Shown here one piece after another: positions 51,665-61,099 of a stretch of 64,000 nucleotides of DNA; the stretch's first letter is position 1, and each line of letters starts with the position of its first letter. The DNA comes from Methylococcaceae bacterium (GTDB lineage: Bacteria > Pseudomonadota > Gammaproteobacteria > Methylococcales > Methylomonadaceae), in the NCBI GenBank assembly GCA_021647585.1, contig JAKIUK010000015.1, forward strand, positions 1 through 64,000, in the 5' to 3' direction. The notes below the pieces were generated by a model. The model did no database searches and had not been told where the DNA came from. It saw nothing but the letters and a program-made list of their open reading frames with translations. Made by a program: the position numbers and the translations under genes.

Positions 51665-54412
51665 ATGACTTTAATAAATTGCTATTCTTTTTTAAAAGGT
51701 GATGGCAAAAACAAAGCTTTGCTTGGCGGCAAAGGTGCCAACCTTTGTGAAATGACACAAATAGGTCTTAACGTCCCAGCTGGATTCGTCATAACTACTG
51801 AAACTTGCCTAGAATATCTGGAAACCCAAACATTATCTGAACACTTATTAACTGAAATTCGCCAACAAATTCAACACATAGAACAACAGTCAGGAAAACA
51901 ATTTGGAGCGATCGACAATCCCTTATTAGTCTCGGTTAGATCGGGGGCTGCCATATCCATGCCCGGCATGATGGATACCATCTTAAACCTGGGACTCAAC
52001 AAACAAACTTTATCCGGACTGATAAAATTAACTGGCGATGCTCGCTTTGCCTATGATGCGTACCGACGCTTTATACAGTTATTCGGAAAAGTCGCCTTAA
52101 GTATAGACGATGAAAAATTTGACGTTCACTTTGATGCTATTAAGAAACGAACAGGGATTAATCTCGATTCTGCCTTAAAAGCTGCACACCTTGAAGAAAT
52201 CAGTGAATTATTCCTGACAGTAGTACAGGAAGAGACGGGACAGCCTTTTCCTGAAGATGTTTATGTACAATTAGAATTATCAATCAAAGCCGTATTTAAT
52301 TCATGGACAGGAAAACGTGCAATTGATTATCGACATGAATTTAATATTACTTCAGAAATGGCCAATGGCACGGCTGTCAATATAGTCACTATGGTTTTTG
52401 GTAATATGGGAGATGATTGTGCTACTGGCGTTGGCTTTACACGTAATCCTGGGACCGGGAAAAATGAAATGTACGGTGAATATCTGGTAAATGCTCAAGG
52501 CGAAGATGTGGTCGCTGGTATACGTACACCTAAGGCTGTAGCCGATCTAAGCAGTGAAATGCCTGATTTATTTCTGCAACTTGTCGATTTACGTAACAAA
52601 CTGGAAAACCATTACAAAGAAGTTCAAGACTATGAATACACTATAGAACGAGGTGTCCTTTATTGCCTGCAAACCCGTAATGGCAAAATGAATGCAGCTG
52701 CCATGGTAAGAACCTCTGTAGAAATGTTCAATGAAGGTTTGATCAGCAAAGAACAGGCACTATTACGTATTGATCCAGAATTATTAGAACAATTGTTGCA
52801 CCCTCAACTAATGCCTGACCATAATATTCCTGCCTTGGCACAAGGGTTACCAGCCTCACCGGGTGCCGCATGCGGAAAGTGTGTATTTGATGCAGATACC
52901 GCTCAAAGACTGGGGCAAACAGGAGAAGATATCATCTTACTGCGTGAAGAAACTAAACCTGAAGACATACACGGTTTTTTTGCAGCACAAGGTATTTTAA
53001 CCAGTCGTGGCGGCAAAACATCTCATGCCGCTGTTGTTGCCAGAGGCATGGGTAAAGCCTGTGTTGCCGGTGCTGAAAATATTAAAATCGATGTTAAATC
53101 AAGACATGCAGTTGTCGGAGAGATTCATATCAGGGAAGGCGACATCATTACCATAGATGGAAGCAGCGGCAATATTTATTTGGGTACCATTCCCACAACC
53201 CCTCCAAAATTTTCAGACGAACTAAAAACTTTATTATCCTGGGCTGATGAAATCTCTGAACTGCGCGTCCATGCCAATGTAGATACCCCTGAAAATGCAC
53301 GCGTCGCTGCTGAGTACGGTGCTTGTGGTATAGGCCTATGCAGGACAGAACGCATGTTCAATGCTCCTGACAGACTCCCTCTTGTTGTTGACATGATTAT
53401 TGCGGATAACAAAGAAGACAGAGAAGCGGCACTGGAAAAGCTTTTCCCTATTCAACGGGATGACTTTCAGCAACTATTTGAAGCCATGTCACCCTACCCC
53501 GTTACTGTGCGCTTACTAGACCCACCTATGCACGAGTTTTTACCTAGCGAACATCAATTAGAAGATGAAATAGCATCACTAAAACAATATGCAACAATTA
53601 TTAAAGCACAACGGGTTACTTTAGATGCCATTTCTTCTCATGACGCATTACCCCCGCCACTTAATCAACTAAACGAAGAAGTTATTAACGAAACCATCCG
53701 CAAAAAAAGTGTGATGTTACAAAAAGTGCGAGACTTATTCGAAGTTAACCCGATGCTAGGTCATCGCGGTGTCCGACTAGGTATGAGTTACCCTGAAATT
53801 TATCGCATGCAAATACGTTCTATACTTGAGGCCACCGCTTTATGTATAAAACAGCGAATTCCTATAGAGCCCCAAATCATGGTTCCACAGGTTATCACTG
53901 CACAGGAACTGAAAAAAGTAAAAGAAATGGTAACAGAAATTCAACAAACTGTTGAAAGCGACTATCGAGTTGACTTGAATTTTAAATTTGGCACCATGAT
54001 AGAAACTGTCAGGGCCTGTACACGAGCTGGACATTTAGCGGAAACCGCTGAGTTTTTCTCTTTTGGAACCAATGACCTGACCCAGGCAACCTTTTCATTT
54101 TCTAGAGAAGATGCTGAAAACAAATTCCTGCCTCTATATAACGAGGCTGAACTGTTACAAGATAACCCTTTTGAGGTTTTGGATGTTAAAGGTGTCGGCG
54201 AACTGATGAAATTAACTGCTAAATTAGGAAGAGAAACCCGACCTGAAATGTGTATTGGTATATGTGGTGAACAAGGAGGCCACCCCAAATCAATCCGTTT
54301 CTGTCATCACATAAAACTCAATTATGTTTCATGTTCTGCCCCACGCATACCTATTGCCAGACTAGCAACTGCACACGCTAAATTATTGGAGCAAGAATAT
54401 ATTTCAGAGTAA
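51665..54412 (+). CDS. ppdK: Pyruvate phosphate dikinase
   Basis: 915 residues, slightly longer than the usual 870-880. N-terminal ATP-grasp domain (LLGGKGANLCEMTQIGLNVPAGF, VSVRSGAAISMPGMMDTILN), swivelling His domain GGKTSHAAVVARGMGKACV near 455 and a TIM-barrel PEP/pyruvate domain (CRTERMFN, GTMIETVRA, FFSFGTNDLTQATF, CGEQGGHP). Interconverts pyruvate, ATP and Pi with PEP, AMP and PPi; in PPi-dependent metabolism, as in many methanotrophs, it can run towards pyruvate. Monocistronic, divergent from nqr. Confidence 0.96.
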   Translation: MTLINCYSFLKGDGKNKALLGGKGANLCEMTQIGLNVPAGFVITTETCLEYLETQTLSEHLLTEIRQQIQHIEQQSGKQFGAIDNPLLVSVRSGAAISMPGMMDTILNLGLNKQTLSGLIKLTGDARFAYDAYRRFIQLFGKVALSIDDEKFDVHFDAIKKRTGINLDSALKAAHLEEISELFLTVVQEETGQPFPEDVYVQLELSIKAVFNSWTGKRAIDYRHEFNITSEMANGTAVNIVTMVFGNMGDDCATGVGFTRNPGTGKNEMYGEYLVNAQGEDVVAGIRTPKAVADLSSEMPDLFLQLVDLRNKLENHYKEVQDYEYTIERGVLYCLQTRNGKMNAAAMVRTSVEMFNEGLISKEQALLRIDPELLEQLLHPQLMPDHNIPALAQGLPASPGAACGKCVFDADTAQRLGQTGEDIILLREETKPEDIHGFFAAQGILTSRGGKTSHAAVVARGMGKACVAGAENIKIDVKSRHAVVGEIHIREGDIITIDGSSGNIYLGTIPTTPPKFSDELKTLLSWADEISELRVHANVDTPENARVAAEYGACGIGLCRTERMFNAPDRLPLVVDMIIADNKEDREAALEKLFPIQRDDFQQLFEAMSPYPVTVRLLDPPMHEFLPSEHQLEDEIASLKQYATIIKAQRVTLDAISSHDALPPPLNQLNEEVINETIRKKSVMLQKVRDLFEVNPMLGHRGVRLGMSYPEIYRMQIRSILEATALCIKQRIPIEPQIMVPQVITAQELKKVKEMVTEIQQTVESDYRVDLNFKFGTMIETVRACTRAGHLAETAEFFSFGTNDLTQATFSFSREDAENKFLPLYNEAELLQDNPFEVLDVKGVGELMKLTAKLGRETRPEMCIGICGEQGGHPKSIRFCHHIKLNYVSCSAPRIPIARLATAHAKLLEQEYISE

Positions 54413-54532
54413 TCAAGTAGAGGGATTTTGTGTCATCTGATAAATTTAGCTTTAATAATTTTGTTGGGCAAGTTAACGCTTTGTCGAACCTACCTAAAAA
54501 CTATTACCCATGGATATATTAATGAAGGAGCG

Positions 54533-55306
54533 CTATTTTTTTGTTTTGTTAAACAATAAATAAGGCAACCTAATAACAAAACCAAAAAACAATCTTATAT
54601 GCATCCATGTCAGTAGTATGTTATCTCGTAGATACCTAAATTGACTTACTCCCCCTTCTTCCTCTAACAAATATCTGACAGGGGTCTCTATATTAATCGT
54701 TTTTACTCCATGCCAAGCCATACGCACTGCAACTTCAGGTTCAAAATCAAAACGTCTGGCCCATCGTGTTGATTGCATAACCTTTATTAAGTCATTAATG
54801 GGGTAAACACGCATGCCAAAAAGAGAATCTTTAATATCCCAGCTCAGAGTTTCCAGGTTTACCCAGCTATTAGATATTTTTCTACCTTGAACACGTATTG
54901 CAGGTGCTGATTGATCAAAAACAGGTTGTCCAAAAATCATTACTTCCATTGATTTTTTTGACTGCCGCATAAATTCAGCAATGTACTCAGCAGGATGCTG
55001 ATGATCTGCATCCATAGTTAACACATGGGTATACCCTTTTTTTTGCGCTAACAAAATTGCATGTAATATTGCAGCTCCTTTCCCCACATTATGTTCTAGT
55101 TCAATCACTTTCAAATTGCCAGAATATTTATCAACCAGAGGCTGAAGCAACTTAACACTGTCATCCGTACTACCATCAATAATCACCCAGACAGGTGCCC
55201 ATAGCTGAATCGCTTCTTCAACAGTCTTCTGTAAAATCTTACCGGTATTGTAACTGGGAATAACAACAAGGTGGCTCTGTGAAGGGACTGGCAATGTATT
55301 ACTCAT
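54533..55306 (-). CDS. Family 2 glycosyltransferase
   Basis: 257 residues from MSNTLPVP. GT-A fold: VVIPSYNTGKILQKTVEEA, IDGSTDDS, NVGKGAAIL, and the DxD-type metal motif LTMDADHQHPAEY near 100. A hydrophobic C-terminal helix (MHIRLFFGFVIRLPYLLF) may touch the membrane. Sugar donor and acceptor unknown; sequence is of the DPM1/undecaprenyl-glycosyltransferase type. The ATG overlaps the acyltransferase stop by 8 bp. The longer frame to 55438 overlaps that gene heavily and is rejected. Comparable GT2 genes occur in aryl-polyene loci. Confidence 0.85.
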   Translation of the reverse strand: MSNTLPVPSQSHLVVIPSYNTGKILQKTVEEAIQLWAPVWVIIDGSTDDSVKLLQPLVDKYSGNLKVIELEHNVGKGAAILHAILLAQKKGYTHVLTMDADHQHPAEYIAEFMRQSKKSMEVMIFGQPVFDQSAPAIRVQGRKISNSWVNLETLSWDIKDSLFGMRVYPINDLIKVMQSTRWARRFDFEPEVAVRMAWHGVKTINIETPVRYLLEEEGGVSQFRYLRDNILLTWMHIRLFFGFVIRLPYLLFNKTKK

Positions 55307-56111
55307 CCGTTTTTTGTTTTCTTCGTAAAGGATGTGGTTTTGAAAGCTCTGTAACATAAATACTTTCCAATCGTGAGCTAAAATCTTTGTTGCTTTCTTC
55401 AGCTTTAAACTGAATAGGTTTACCAATAGTAAAATCAATTCTTAGAGGAAAGTCAGGCATTTTAAACAACGGCCTTCCTTTCTCAAAAAAACGGGAGTTA
55501 CTTCGAATATAAACCGGCACTACAGGTACTGAAGAATGTTTCGCAAGTATCGCAACAGCACCTTGAATCTGATTAAGCCAGATAGCATCCGGCTTTGTAC
55601 GTGTCCCTTCAGGAAAAACCAGCAGTTTCTCACCTTGTTGCAATTGAGCAGACGCTTTTAATAACATTTGTGAGGTTGAATCATTCGGAATATATCCTGC
55701 TAAACGGGCCCCTCCCCCCAAAATAGGATTTCGCAATATAGCACCTTTCATTATACAAATCGTTTCGGGTATCCGCGCGATAATAAAAACAGCATCCCAA
55801 AGTGCTATATGATTAGGTGCAATAATCATGGCATTAGAACATTGTGATAACTTAACCAGCTCTTCATCATTAAGGATAAGTAACCCTGCCACCCTGAAAT
55901 ATGCAATAAAAACCTGAAATGCTTTTTGCAACAAAAAACGGCCGCAGGGCAGTGAATATCTCAAAGGCAGACACCAATAAAGCAGTGTACCAATAATTGT
56001 AATGGCTGACCCTACAACTGCCCAGTAAACAAACCCCAACATCATAAGAGTCCATTCTGTAATAGTTTTAAACAAGGATTTTTTTTTCAAAGATTCTAAT
56101 TCAAGAGACAC
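55299..56111 (-). CDS. PlsC-type 1-acylglycerol-3-phosphate acyltransferase family
   Basis: 270 residues. One or two N-terminal membrane segments, then the acyltransferase blocks NHIALWDAVF (NHxxxxD) near 98, a central LNP-type LGGGARLAGYIP, FPEGTRTKPD near 168 and VPVVPVYIRSN. It transfers an acyl group to a lysophospholipid or similar acceptor at the inner membrane. It overlaps the TauE-type gene upstream (11 bp) and the glycosyltransferase downstream (8 bp), so the three are cotranslated. Confidence 0.87.
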   Translation of the reverse strand: MSLELESLKKKSLFKTITEWTLMMLGFVYWAVVGSAITIIGTLLYWCLPLRYSLPCGRFLLQKAFQVFIAYFRVAGLLILNDEELVKLSQCSNAMIIAPNHIALWDAVFIIARIPETICIMKGAILRNPILGGGARLAGYIPNDSTSQMLLKASAQLQQGEKLLVFPEGTRTKPDAIWLNQIQGAVAILAKHSSVPVVPVYIRSNSRFFEKGRPLFKMPDFPLRIDFTIGKPIQFKAEESNKDFSSRLESIYVTELSKPHPLRRKQKTDE

Positions 56112-57093
56112 AATAAAGCTTACTTTTAATCATCAAATAATTAAGTCCGATAAAAAAAATAAATGTTGCCAAGGCTGTTAAAATGAGAATATTTGAAAAT
56201 TTCAATATCCATAAGGTACTAATCAACTCAATTACTATTAACAAAATCAAAAAGTTTGCAATGGTTTTATTATTCATACGGCTACATACCCATGCTCCCA
56301 AAGGAGCACCGACCACAACTATCGGTACTGCAGAAAGCCAGTATTCCTGAACTTGCGGATTAAACCCACCCATATAAAAAAGATGCAGCATAAAACCAAC
56401 AATTGAGTTTAATGCCATCAAAACAACAGATGTTGGGGTGGCTATTTTTTCGCTTAGCCGAAACAATAAAATCATTACCGAAAAACAAAATATATCTATA
56501 CCATTCCCTACCAGTCCTGTTAATAATCCTCCAACAAAACCAGCTAATACTAAAATAGCATATTCTCTATAACCCTTATTTGGAATACTATTATTATAAA
56601 GACGATAGCCTCGATTTAACACCCAAAGAGTCATCGCCAAACTGACTACCATCACAGTAAAAACCAGTCTCAACATTTCAGGCGCTAATATTGGGGATAA
56701 TATAACAGCACCACAAACAACACCAGGAACACCACCTAGACTTGCCCATACAATAACTTTCCCTGATACTTTGATTCGAAGAACCCTAATTGTAATGGAA
56801 GCGGCTAACATGCCCACACTTTGTATGGCCAACGAAAATACCTTTGCATCAAAAGGCGAAATCTTCAGTAACTTGGTAAAAACAGGGAATGCAATTGCGC
56901 CTCCTCCTTCACTGGTTGCTCCTGCAACAAATGATCCCAAAACCATAGTTATAGAGACTTGCCAATTATTCAGTATGTATGTCATCCCATGTGGAAAGGT
57001 ATACAACCCCCATAAGCTCCAAACAATAACAGCAAATAACAAACTGTAGAAAAAAGGCTGCTTATTAAACAACATTATTCGGTTAAAAAACAT
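56101..57093 (-). CDS. TauE/SafE-family membrane transporter
   Basis: 330 residues, about nine membrane helices. Two repeated TauE/SafE blocks are visible: GSFVAGATSEGGGAIAFPVF in the first half and GFVGGLLTGLVGNGIDIF in the second. The family exports sulfite, sulfoacetate or other organic anions. First gene of the overlapping group with PlsC-type and GT2 genes; a lipid- or glycan-related substrate is possible but unproven. Confidence 0.85.
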   Translation of the reverse strand: MFFNRIMLFNKQPFFYSLLFAVIVWSLWGLYTFPHGMTYILNNWQVSITMVLGSFVAGATSEGGGAIAFPVFTKLLKISPFDAKVFSLAIQSVGMLAASITIRVLRIKVSGKVIVWASLGGVPGVVCGAVILSPILAPEMLRLVFTVMVVSLAMTLWVLNRGYRLYNNSIPNKGYREYAILVLAGFVGGLLTGLVGNGIDIFCFSVMILLFRLSEKIATPTSVVLMALNSIVGFMLHLFYMGGFNPQVQEYWLSAVPIVVVGAPLGAWVCSRMNNKTIANFLILLIVIELISTLWILKFSNILILTALATFIFFIGLNYLMIKSKLYCVS

Positions 57094-57177
57094 GTCGCAT
57101 TTGTTTATTTGTGTAAATCATTGAAGCAAAAAATGTAACCGAGTAAATGTTTTATTCATTACAATCCTATGTATTAA

Positions 57178-57579
57178 TTACAACCAGTTCTCATATTTAA
57201 GCAAAGGTACGCGTTTAAAATGGCGTACATTATTAGTGATTAGGGTTAAATTATTGGCAATTGCAATAGATGCAATTTCCAAATCAGCTAAATCCAACGG
57301 TGTTCCCATTTTCTCAAGTTCAGCACGAATTCGACCGCAAACATAAGCTGCTTTAGTATCAAAGCCTACAACATTTACAGCAGGCAATAAAATGGATTGC
57401 AAATTATTTAAGTGATATTCAGGTCGCTGGCTTTTTTCTGCGCCATATACAATCTCCGAAATCGTGATAGTAGAAACATACTGCTGATTTTTAGATACGT
57501 TTGCTAATTTTGCTAACAGGTTTTGTGAGGGTCGAGGCTTAACAATATTGGTAATAGTGTCTGTATCAAAGAGAAACAT
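57178..57579 (-). CDS. VapC-type PIN-domain toxin
   Basis: 133 residues from MFLFDTDTIT. PIN residues: D5 (FLFDTDT), E near 43 (ISEIVYGAE), D near 97 (LDLADLEIASIA) and TNNVRHFKRV near 116. VapC toxins are Mg-dependent RNases that cleave tRNA or rRNA. Its start overlaps the antitoxin end by 14 bp. Complete, unlike the PIN gene at 35521-35898. Confidence 0.9.
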   Translation of the reverse strand: MFLFDTDTITNIVKPRPSQNLLAKLANVSKNQQYVSTITISEIVYGAEKSQRPEYHLNNLQSILLPAVNVVGFDTKAAYVCGRIRAELEKMGTPLDLADLEIASIAIANNLTLITNNVRHFKRVPLLKYENWL

Positions 57580-57850
57580 CTCGTCCTTTCCCACCACTTT
57601 GACGTAAAGTGTCTATTTTACCCATGGCGTCAGCTACTTCATCAAACCCTTGCCATTTCCCCGCTATTGCTGCTAAACCTTGTTTTTCTTCATATTGCTC
57701 TAATATTTTTAGATCATCAAGACTAACAAGCGCTGCAACAGGTTTATCTCGTTTAGTGATTATAAATCGTTCATGCGAAAACTGACTCTTAGCAATGAGT
57801 TCTGAAATATGGGATTTTGCTTTTGCTACAGAAATTGAGGTGGCGGACAT
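57566..57850 (-). CDS. Phd/YefM-type antitoxin of the VapC pair
   Basis: 94 residues: SISVAKAKSHISELIAKSQF and FIITKRDKPVAALVSLDDLK form the Phd/YefM N-terminal domain, and a flexible C-terminus (residues 60-94) follows to bind the toxin. Precedes and overlaps vapC. Likely autorepressor. Confidence 0.9.
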   Translation of the reverse strand: MSATSISVAKAKSHISELIAKSQFSHERFIITKRDKPVAALVSLDDLKILEQYEEKQGLAAIAGKWQGFDEVADAMGKIDTLRQSGGKGRDVSL

Positions 57851-58129
57851 GATATATTCCTATTTATTACATTTAGGTCATTATGACTTGTTCTATAATA
57901 TTATTCAAACTGACATAACTAGTACTCTGTCATTGTTGTATTGATGGAATACTAGTTTCAATAATCTTTGAAAAACTGTAAGCTCTTATATTCAGTAGTA
58001 GTTCTAATACATACAGAGTGTAAAAAAATAATAAGTTTTCAAAAAGATCTTTCTATTAGAACTTGATCTAAAACCCTACAAAACGATAGAATTCCATAGT
58101 TAACCAGTTACCCCATAAATTTCCAAGAT

Positions 58130-59452
58130 TTGACTATAATAGCCCCAGCCCATATTTCATTAGCTAACATACTAAGAAAAACACTCAAGGAAACTATCTG
58201 TATTGATCCCAATGGAGTATCAATCAGTCGAGAAGATCTGCTTAGCCATGCTTTATTTGTTAGCACTAAATTACCGGAAGGATGCTATGCGATTAATTTA
58301 TGTAAAAACCGCTATTTGTTTAGCGTATGCTATTTAGCAGTAATACTAAGAAATCAAATTACTCTGCTTCCTCCCAACCAGGCCAAACGTGTTGTTACCA
58401 ATCTATTGACTAACTATTCCGATAGCTATTGTATTTCAGACGAAATATCAACATCCCTGGCATCCTGTTTTAGTATTTCATATCACATGCTAAAAAAAAC
58501 CTCTCATCCATTTCCTCTTTTTGATAGCACAAAAACAATTTCCATCTCTTTTACTTCAGGAAGTACAGGAGAGCCTAAAGCTATAAAAAAGAATTGGCAG
58601 GAATTCCAAAAAGCAGCTGAATTAGCATTGTCTCAACTTGATCTGCTAGATCAAAATACAACACTTGTTTCTACCGTTCCCATACAACATATGTATGGAT
58701 TAGAAACCTCCTTATTCTGGCCTCTATGCTCCAGATTAAGCATATATAATAGCCGTCCTTTTTACCCTACTGATATTCTGAACAGCTTATTATCTTTAGC
58801 TAAACCTGGCATATTGATTTCTACACCCACCCATCTTAAAACCTGTATAAAAATCGATACTTCCTGGCCTAAAACTCAAATGATTATTTCCTCCACAGCA
58901 CCTTTAAATAGCGCATTGGCCAAAGAAATAGAAAAAAAATTCATCACCCCAGTGTTTGAACTATTTGGTAGCACGGAAACCTTATCTTTTGCATCCAGAA
59001 GATCAAGTCAAAGTATAAACTGGACGCCTTACAAAAACATTCATTTGGAACAAAATCTTGATTCGTTTTTTATCTCAGGTGGCCATTTATGTTCAAAAAT
59101 CAAGTCAAATGACCACTTTCAACTCAATGATGATGGTTCTTTTAAATTATTAGGTCGCTCAACAGACCTGATTAAAATTGCCGGAAAAAGAGCATCACTT
59201 GCCGAATTGAATCAAGCTTTAACCCAAATAGACGGTATTGACGATGGATTATTTTTTCAGGGAAAAAATGGTCGCTTATCGGTACTGATCGTTTCCAGAC
59301 TGCAAAAAAAGAAAATTTTGCAGGAACTAAAACTATTTATTGATGAAGTCTTTCTACCGAAAAAAATAGTTCAAATAGATAAATTACCTAGAAATGAAAC
59401 GGGTAAAATCATTAAAACCGAACTGGATCAATTAATCAGCTCAATTAACTAG
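58130..59452 (+). CDS. AMP-binding acyl/aryl ligase
   Basis: 440 residues, shorter than ordinary acyl-CoA ligases (about 500-550). P-loop SFTSGSTGEPKAIKKNW near 143, the A5-type motif ELFGSTETLSFA near 282, LLGRSTDLIKIAGKRAS near 343 and the catalytic Lys end PRNETGKIIK near 425. The compact form resembles ligases of aryl-polyene and hybrid fatty-acid loci that load a starter onto a carrier protein. Start TTG 58130; no in-frame ATG precedes the conserved part. First of five genes on the plus strand. Confidence 0.82.
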   Translation: MTIIAPAHISLANILRKTLKETICIDPNGVSISREDLLSHALFVSTKLPEGCYAINLCKNRYLFSVCYLAVILRNQITLLPPNQAKRVVTNLLTNYSDSYCISDEISTSLASCFSISYHMLKKTSHPFPLFDSTKTISISFTSGSTGEPKAIKKNWQEFQKAAELALSQLDLLDQNTTLVSTVPIQHMYGLETSLFWPLCSRLSIYNSRPFYPTDILNSLLSLAKPGILISTPTHLKTCIKIDTSWPKTQMIISSTAPLNSALAKEIEKKFITPVFELFGSTETLSFASRRSSQSINWTPYKNIHLEQNLDSFFISGGHLCSKIKSNDHFQLNDDGSFKLLGRSTDLIKIAGKRASLAELNQALTQIDGIDDGLFFQGKNGRLSVLIVSRLQKKKILQELKLFIDEVFLPKKIVQIDKLPRNETGKIIKTELDQLISSIN

Positions 59453-59462
59453 AGAACTCATT

Positions 59463-59768
59463 TTGTCTGAAATCAGTCAGGAATATTGTATTCCATCTTC
59501 ACACCCTAGTCTTGCGGGACATTTCCCCAAATCACCCATAGTACCAGGCGTGGTCTTGCTTGATTATACAAGTACTCTAATATGTCACTGGAAAAATCGA
59601 ATTCGTATTAAATCTTTATCACAAGCCAAATTCCACCATCCTCTATACCCTGAACAATTATTTACCATACACTTGACACAATCAACTGAAAAATCAATCA
59701 AATTTGAATGTTTAAAAGCAGAAGAAAAATTACTTTCCGGGACATTCATTATTGAGACTACAGCATGA
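59463..59768 (+). CDS. Hotdog-fold 3-hydroxyacyl-ACP dehydratase-like protein
   Basis: 101 residues. IPSSHPSLAGHFPKSPIVPG is the FabA/FabZ active-site loop, with the catalytic His in GHFP. The family's second catalytic Glu/Asp helix is short here. Corresponds to ApeI-type dehydratases of aryl-polyene loci. TTG start 59463, 10 bp after the ligase, and its stop overlaps the next ATG by 4 bp. Confidence 0.8.
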   Translation: MSEISQEYCIPSSHPSLAGHFPKSPIVPGVVLLDYTSTLICHWKNRIRIKSLSQAKFHHPLYPEQLFTIHLTQSTEKSIKFECLKAEEKLLSGTFIIETTA

Positions 59769-60679
59769 ATCATACTTGGCAATCTCATAAAGAAAGAAGT
59801 AACCCGTTTGCATTACAATTAATTCGCTGGATAGCTTTAACGCTTGGCAGACCTATTGCCCGCTTAACTTTGTATCCAATCACGCTGTATTTTTTACTGT
59901 TTGCCTCTGCACAACGAAAAGCATCTCTACAATATCTGAATAGAGTATTAGACAAAAAACCAACGTTAATCAATGTAGCTAAACATATACATTGTTTCGC
60001 TTCGACTATTCTGGATCGGATATATTTGATTTCCGGTCGCTTTGATGTTCTGGACATCACCTTCCCATCAAAGAACATGCCATTAGAATACTCCCATAAA
60101 GGCACCGGCTGTATTTTACTAGGCAGTCATGTGGGTAGCTTTGAAGTGTTACGAAGTTACGCACTTGATAAGTGTCCCTTACCCATCAAAATACTGATGT
60201 ATGAAGGTCAAACGCCTATGATTATAAAAATGTTGAATTCGATTAATCCTGATGTTGCAGACACTATCATACAATTAAATGGCAGTCCCAACAGTATAAT
60301 CAAAGTTAAAGAAGCTGTTGAACAAGGTTCTGCAGTTGGCATGCTAGGCGATCGTATTATGGATGAAAATGGTAATGAAAAAACAGTGACTTGTACTTTA
60401 CTGGGCGAACAGGTAGAAATGCCGATTGCTCCTGTGCTAATCGCATCAACGCTTAAAGTGCCATTAATTGTCTTTTTTGGTATTTTTCAAGGGGGAAACA
60501 AATATCAGATACACTTTGAATTACTTAGTGAAAAAGTCATTTTAAGTAGAAAAAACAGAAAACAAGATATTCAAAAATATGTCCAGATTTACACAAATAT
60601 GCTGGAAAAACATTTAATAGAATATCCATATAATTGGTTCAACTTCTATGATTACTGGCAGGAAAAGAATGTTAAATAA
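59765..60679 (+). CDS. Lysophospholipid acyltransferase (LpxL-like)
   Basis: 304 residues. One N-terminal membrane segment (LARLTLYPITLYFLLF-type, residues about 30-50), the acyltransferase motif GSHVGSFEVL (HxxxxE) near 116, and MLGDRIMDENGNE near 197, as in LABLAT/LpxL proteins. It would acylate a lipid acceptor at the inner membrane. ATG overlaps the previous stop; its own stop overlaps the next gene by 11 bp. Confidence 0.85.
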   Translation: MNHTWQSHKERSNPFALQLIRWIALTLGRPIARLTLYPITLYFLLFASAQRKASLQYLNRVLDKKPTLINVAKHIHCFASTILDRIYLISGRFDVLDITFPSKNMPLEYSHKGTGCILLGSHVGSFEVLRSYALDKCPLPIKILMYEGQTPMIIKMLNSINPDVADTIIQLNGSPNSIIKVKEAVEQGSAVGMLGDRIMDENGNEKTVTCTLLGEQVEMPIAPVLIASTLKVPLIVFFGIFQGGNKYQIHFELLSEKVILSRKNRKQDIQKYVQIYTNMLEKHLIEYPYNWFNFYDYWQEKNVK

Positions 60680-61097
60680 ACGTTTAAACCAGGCCGAGTT
60701 TGCAAATCTAATTCCTCATGCCGGCAACATGATTCTTATTGATCAGGTTGAAGACTGGGGAGATAAATTTATTATCTGCAACACAATAAGCCATATGGCC
60801 AAGGACAACCCTCTTCGTCTTAATGGCATACTTTCATCCATTCATTTAATCGAATATGGAGCTCAAGCTATGGCCATTCATGGTGGCTTATTAACAGGAA
60901 AAGCATCTCCAGGTTTTCTGGCTGCAGCACGAGGAGTACACTTTCATATCGACTGCCTTGATCAAATACAAGGTCCTATGATTATATCTGCCCAGGCTGA
61001 ACTTAAAATTAAAAATGGGGCTGTGTATGAATTTCATATTACAGACTCTATGAATACTTTATTAGTTGATGCCAGAGCTACTGTTATTAATATCTAA
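60669..61097 (+). CDS. ApeP-like 3-hydroxyacyl-ACP dehydratase
   Basis: 142 residues from MLNKRLNQ, with AGGA 5 nt upstream. LIPHAGNMILIDQVEDWGD, then NTISHMAKDNPLRLNGILSS and HLIEYGAQAMAIHGGLL is the pattern of ApeP hotdog dehydratases from aryl-polyene loci (PHAG..LLD..., EYAAQAMA-H). It acts with an elongating ketosynthase in those systems, which is not present here. A GTG/ATG frame to 60648 overlaps the acyltransferase further and is rejected. Confidence 0.85.
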   Translation: MLNKRLNQAEFANLIPHAGNMILIDQVEDWGDKFIICNTISHMAKDNPLRLNGILSSIHLIEYGAQAMAIHGGLLTGKASPGFLAAARGVHFHIDCLDQIQGPMIISAQAELKIKNGAVYEFHITDSMNTLLVDARATVINI

Positions 61098-61099
61098 TT

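Noticed and set aside
57917..57957. AACTAGTA...TACTAGTT inverted pair upstream of the VapBC operon
   Set aside because: 8-bp arms 25 nt apart may be an operator, but nothing else supports it.
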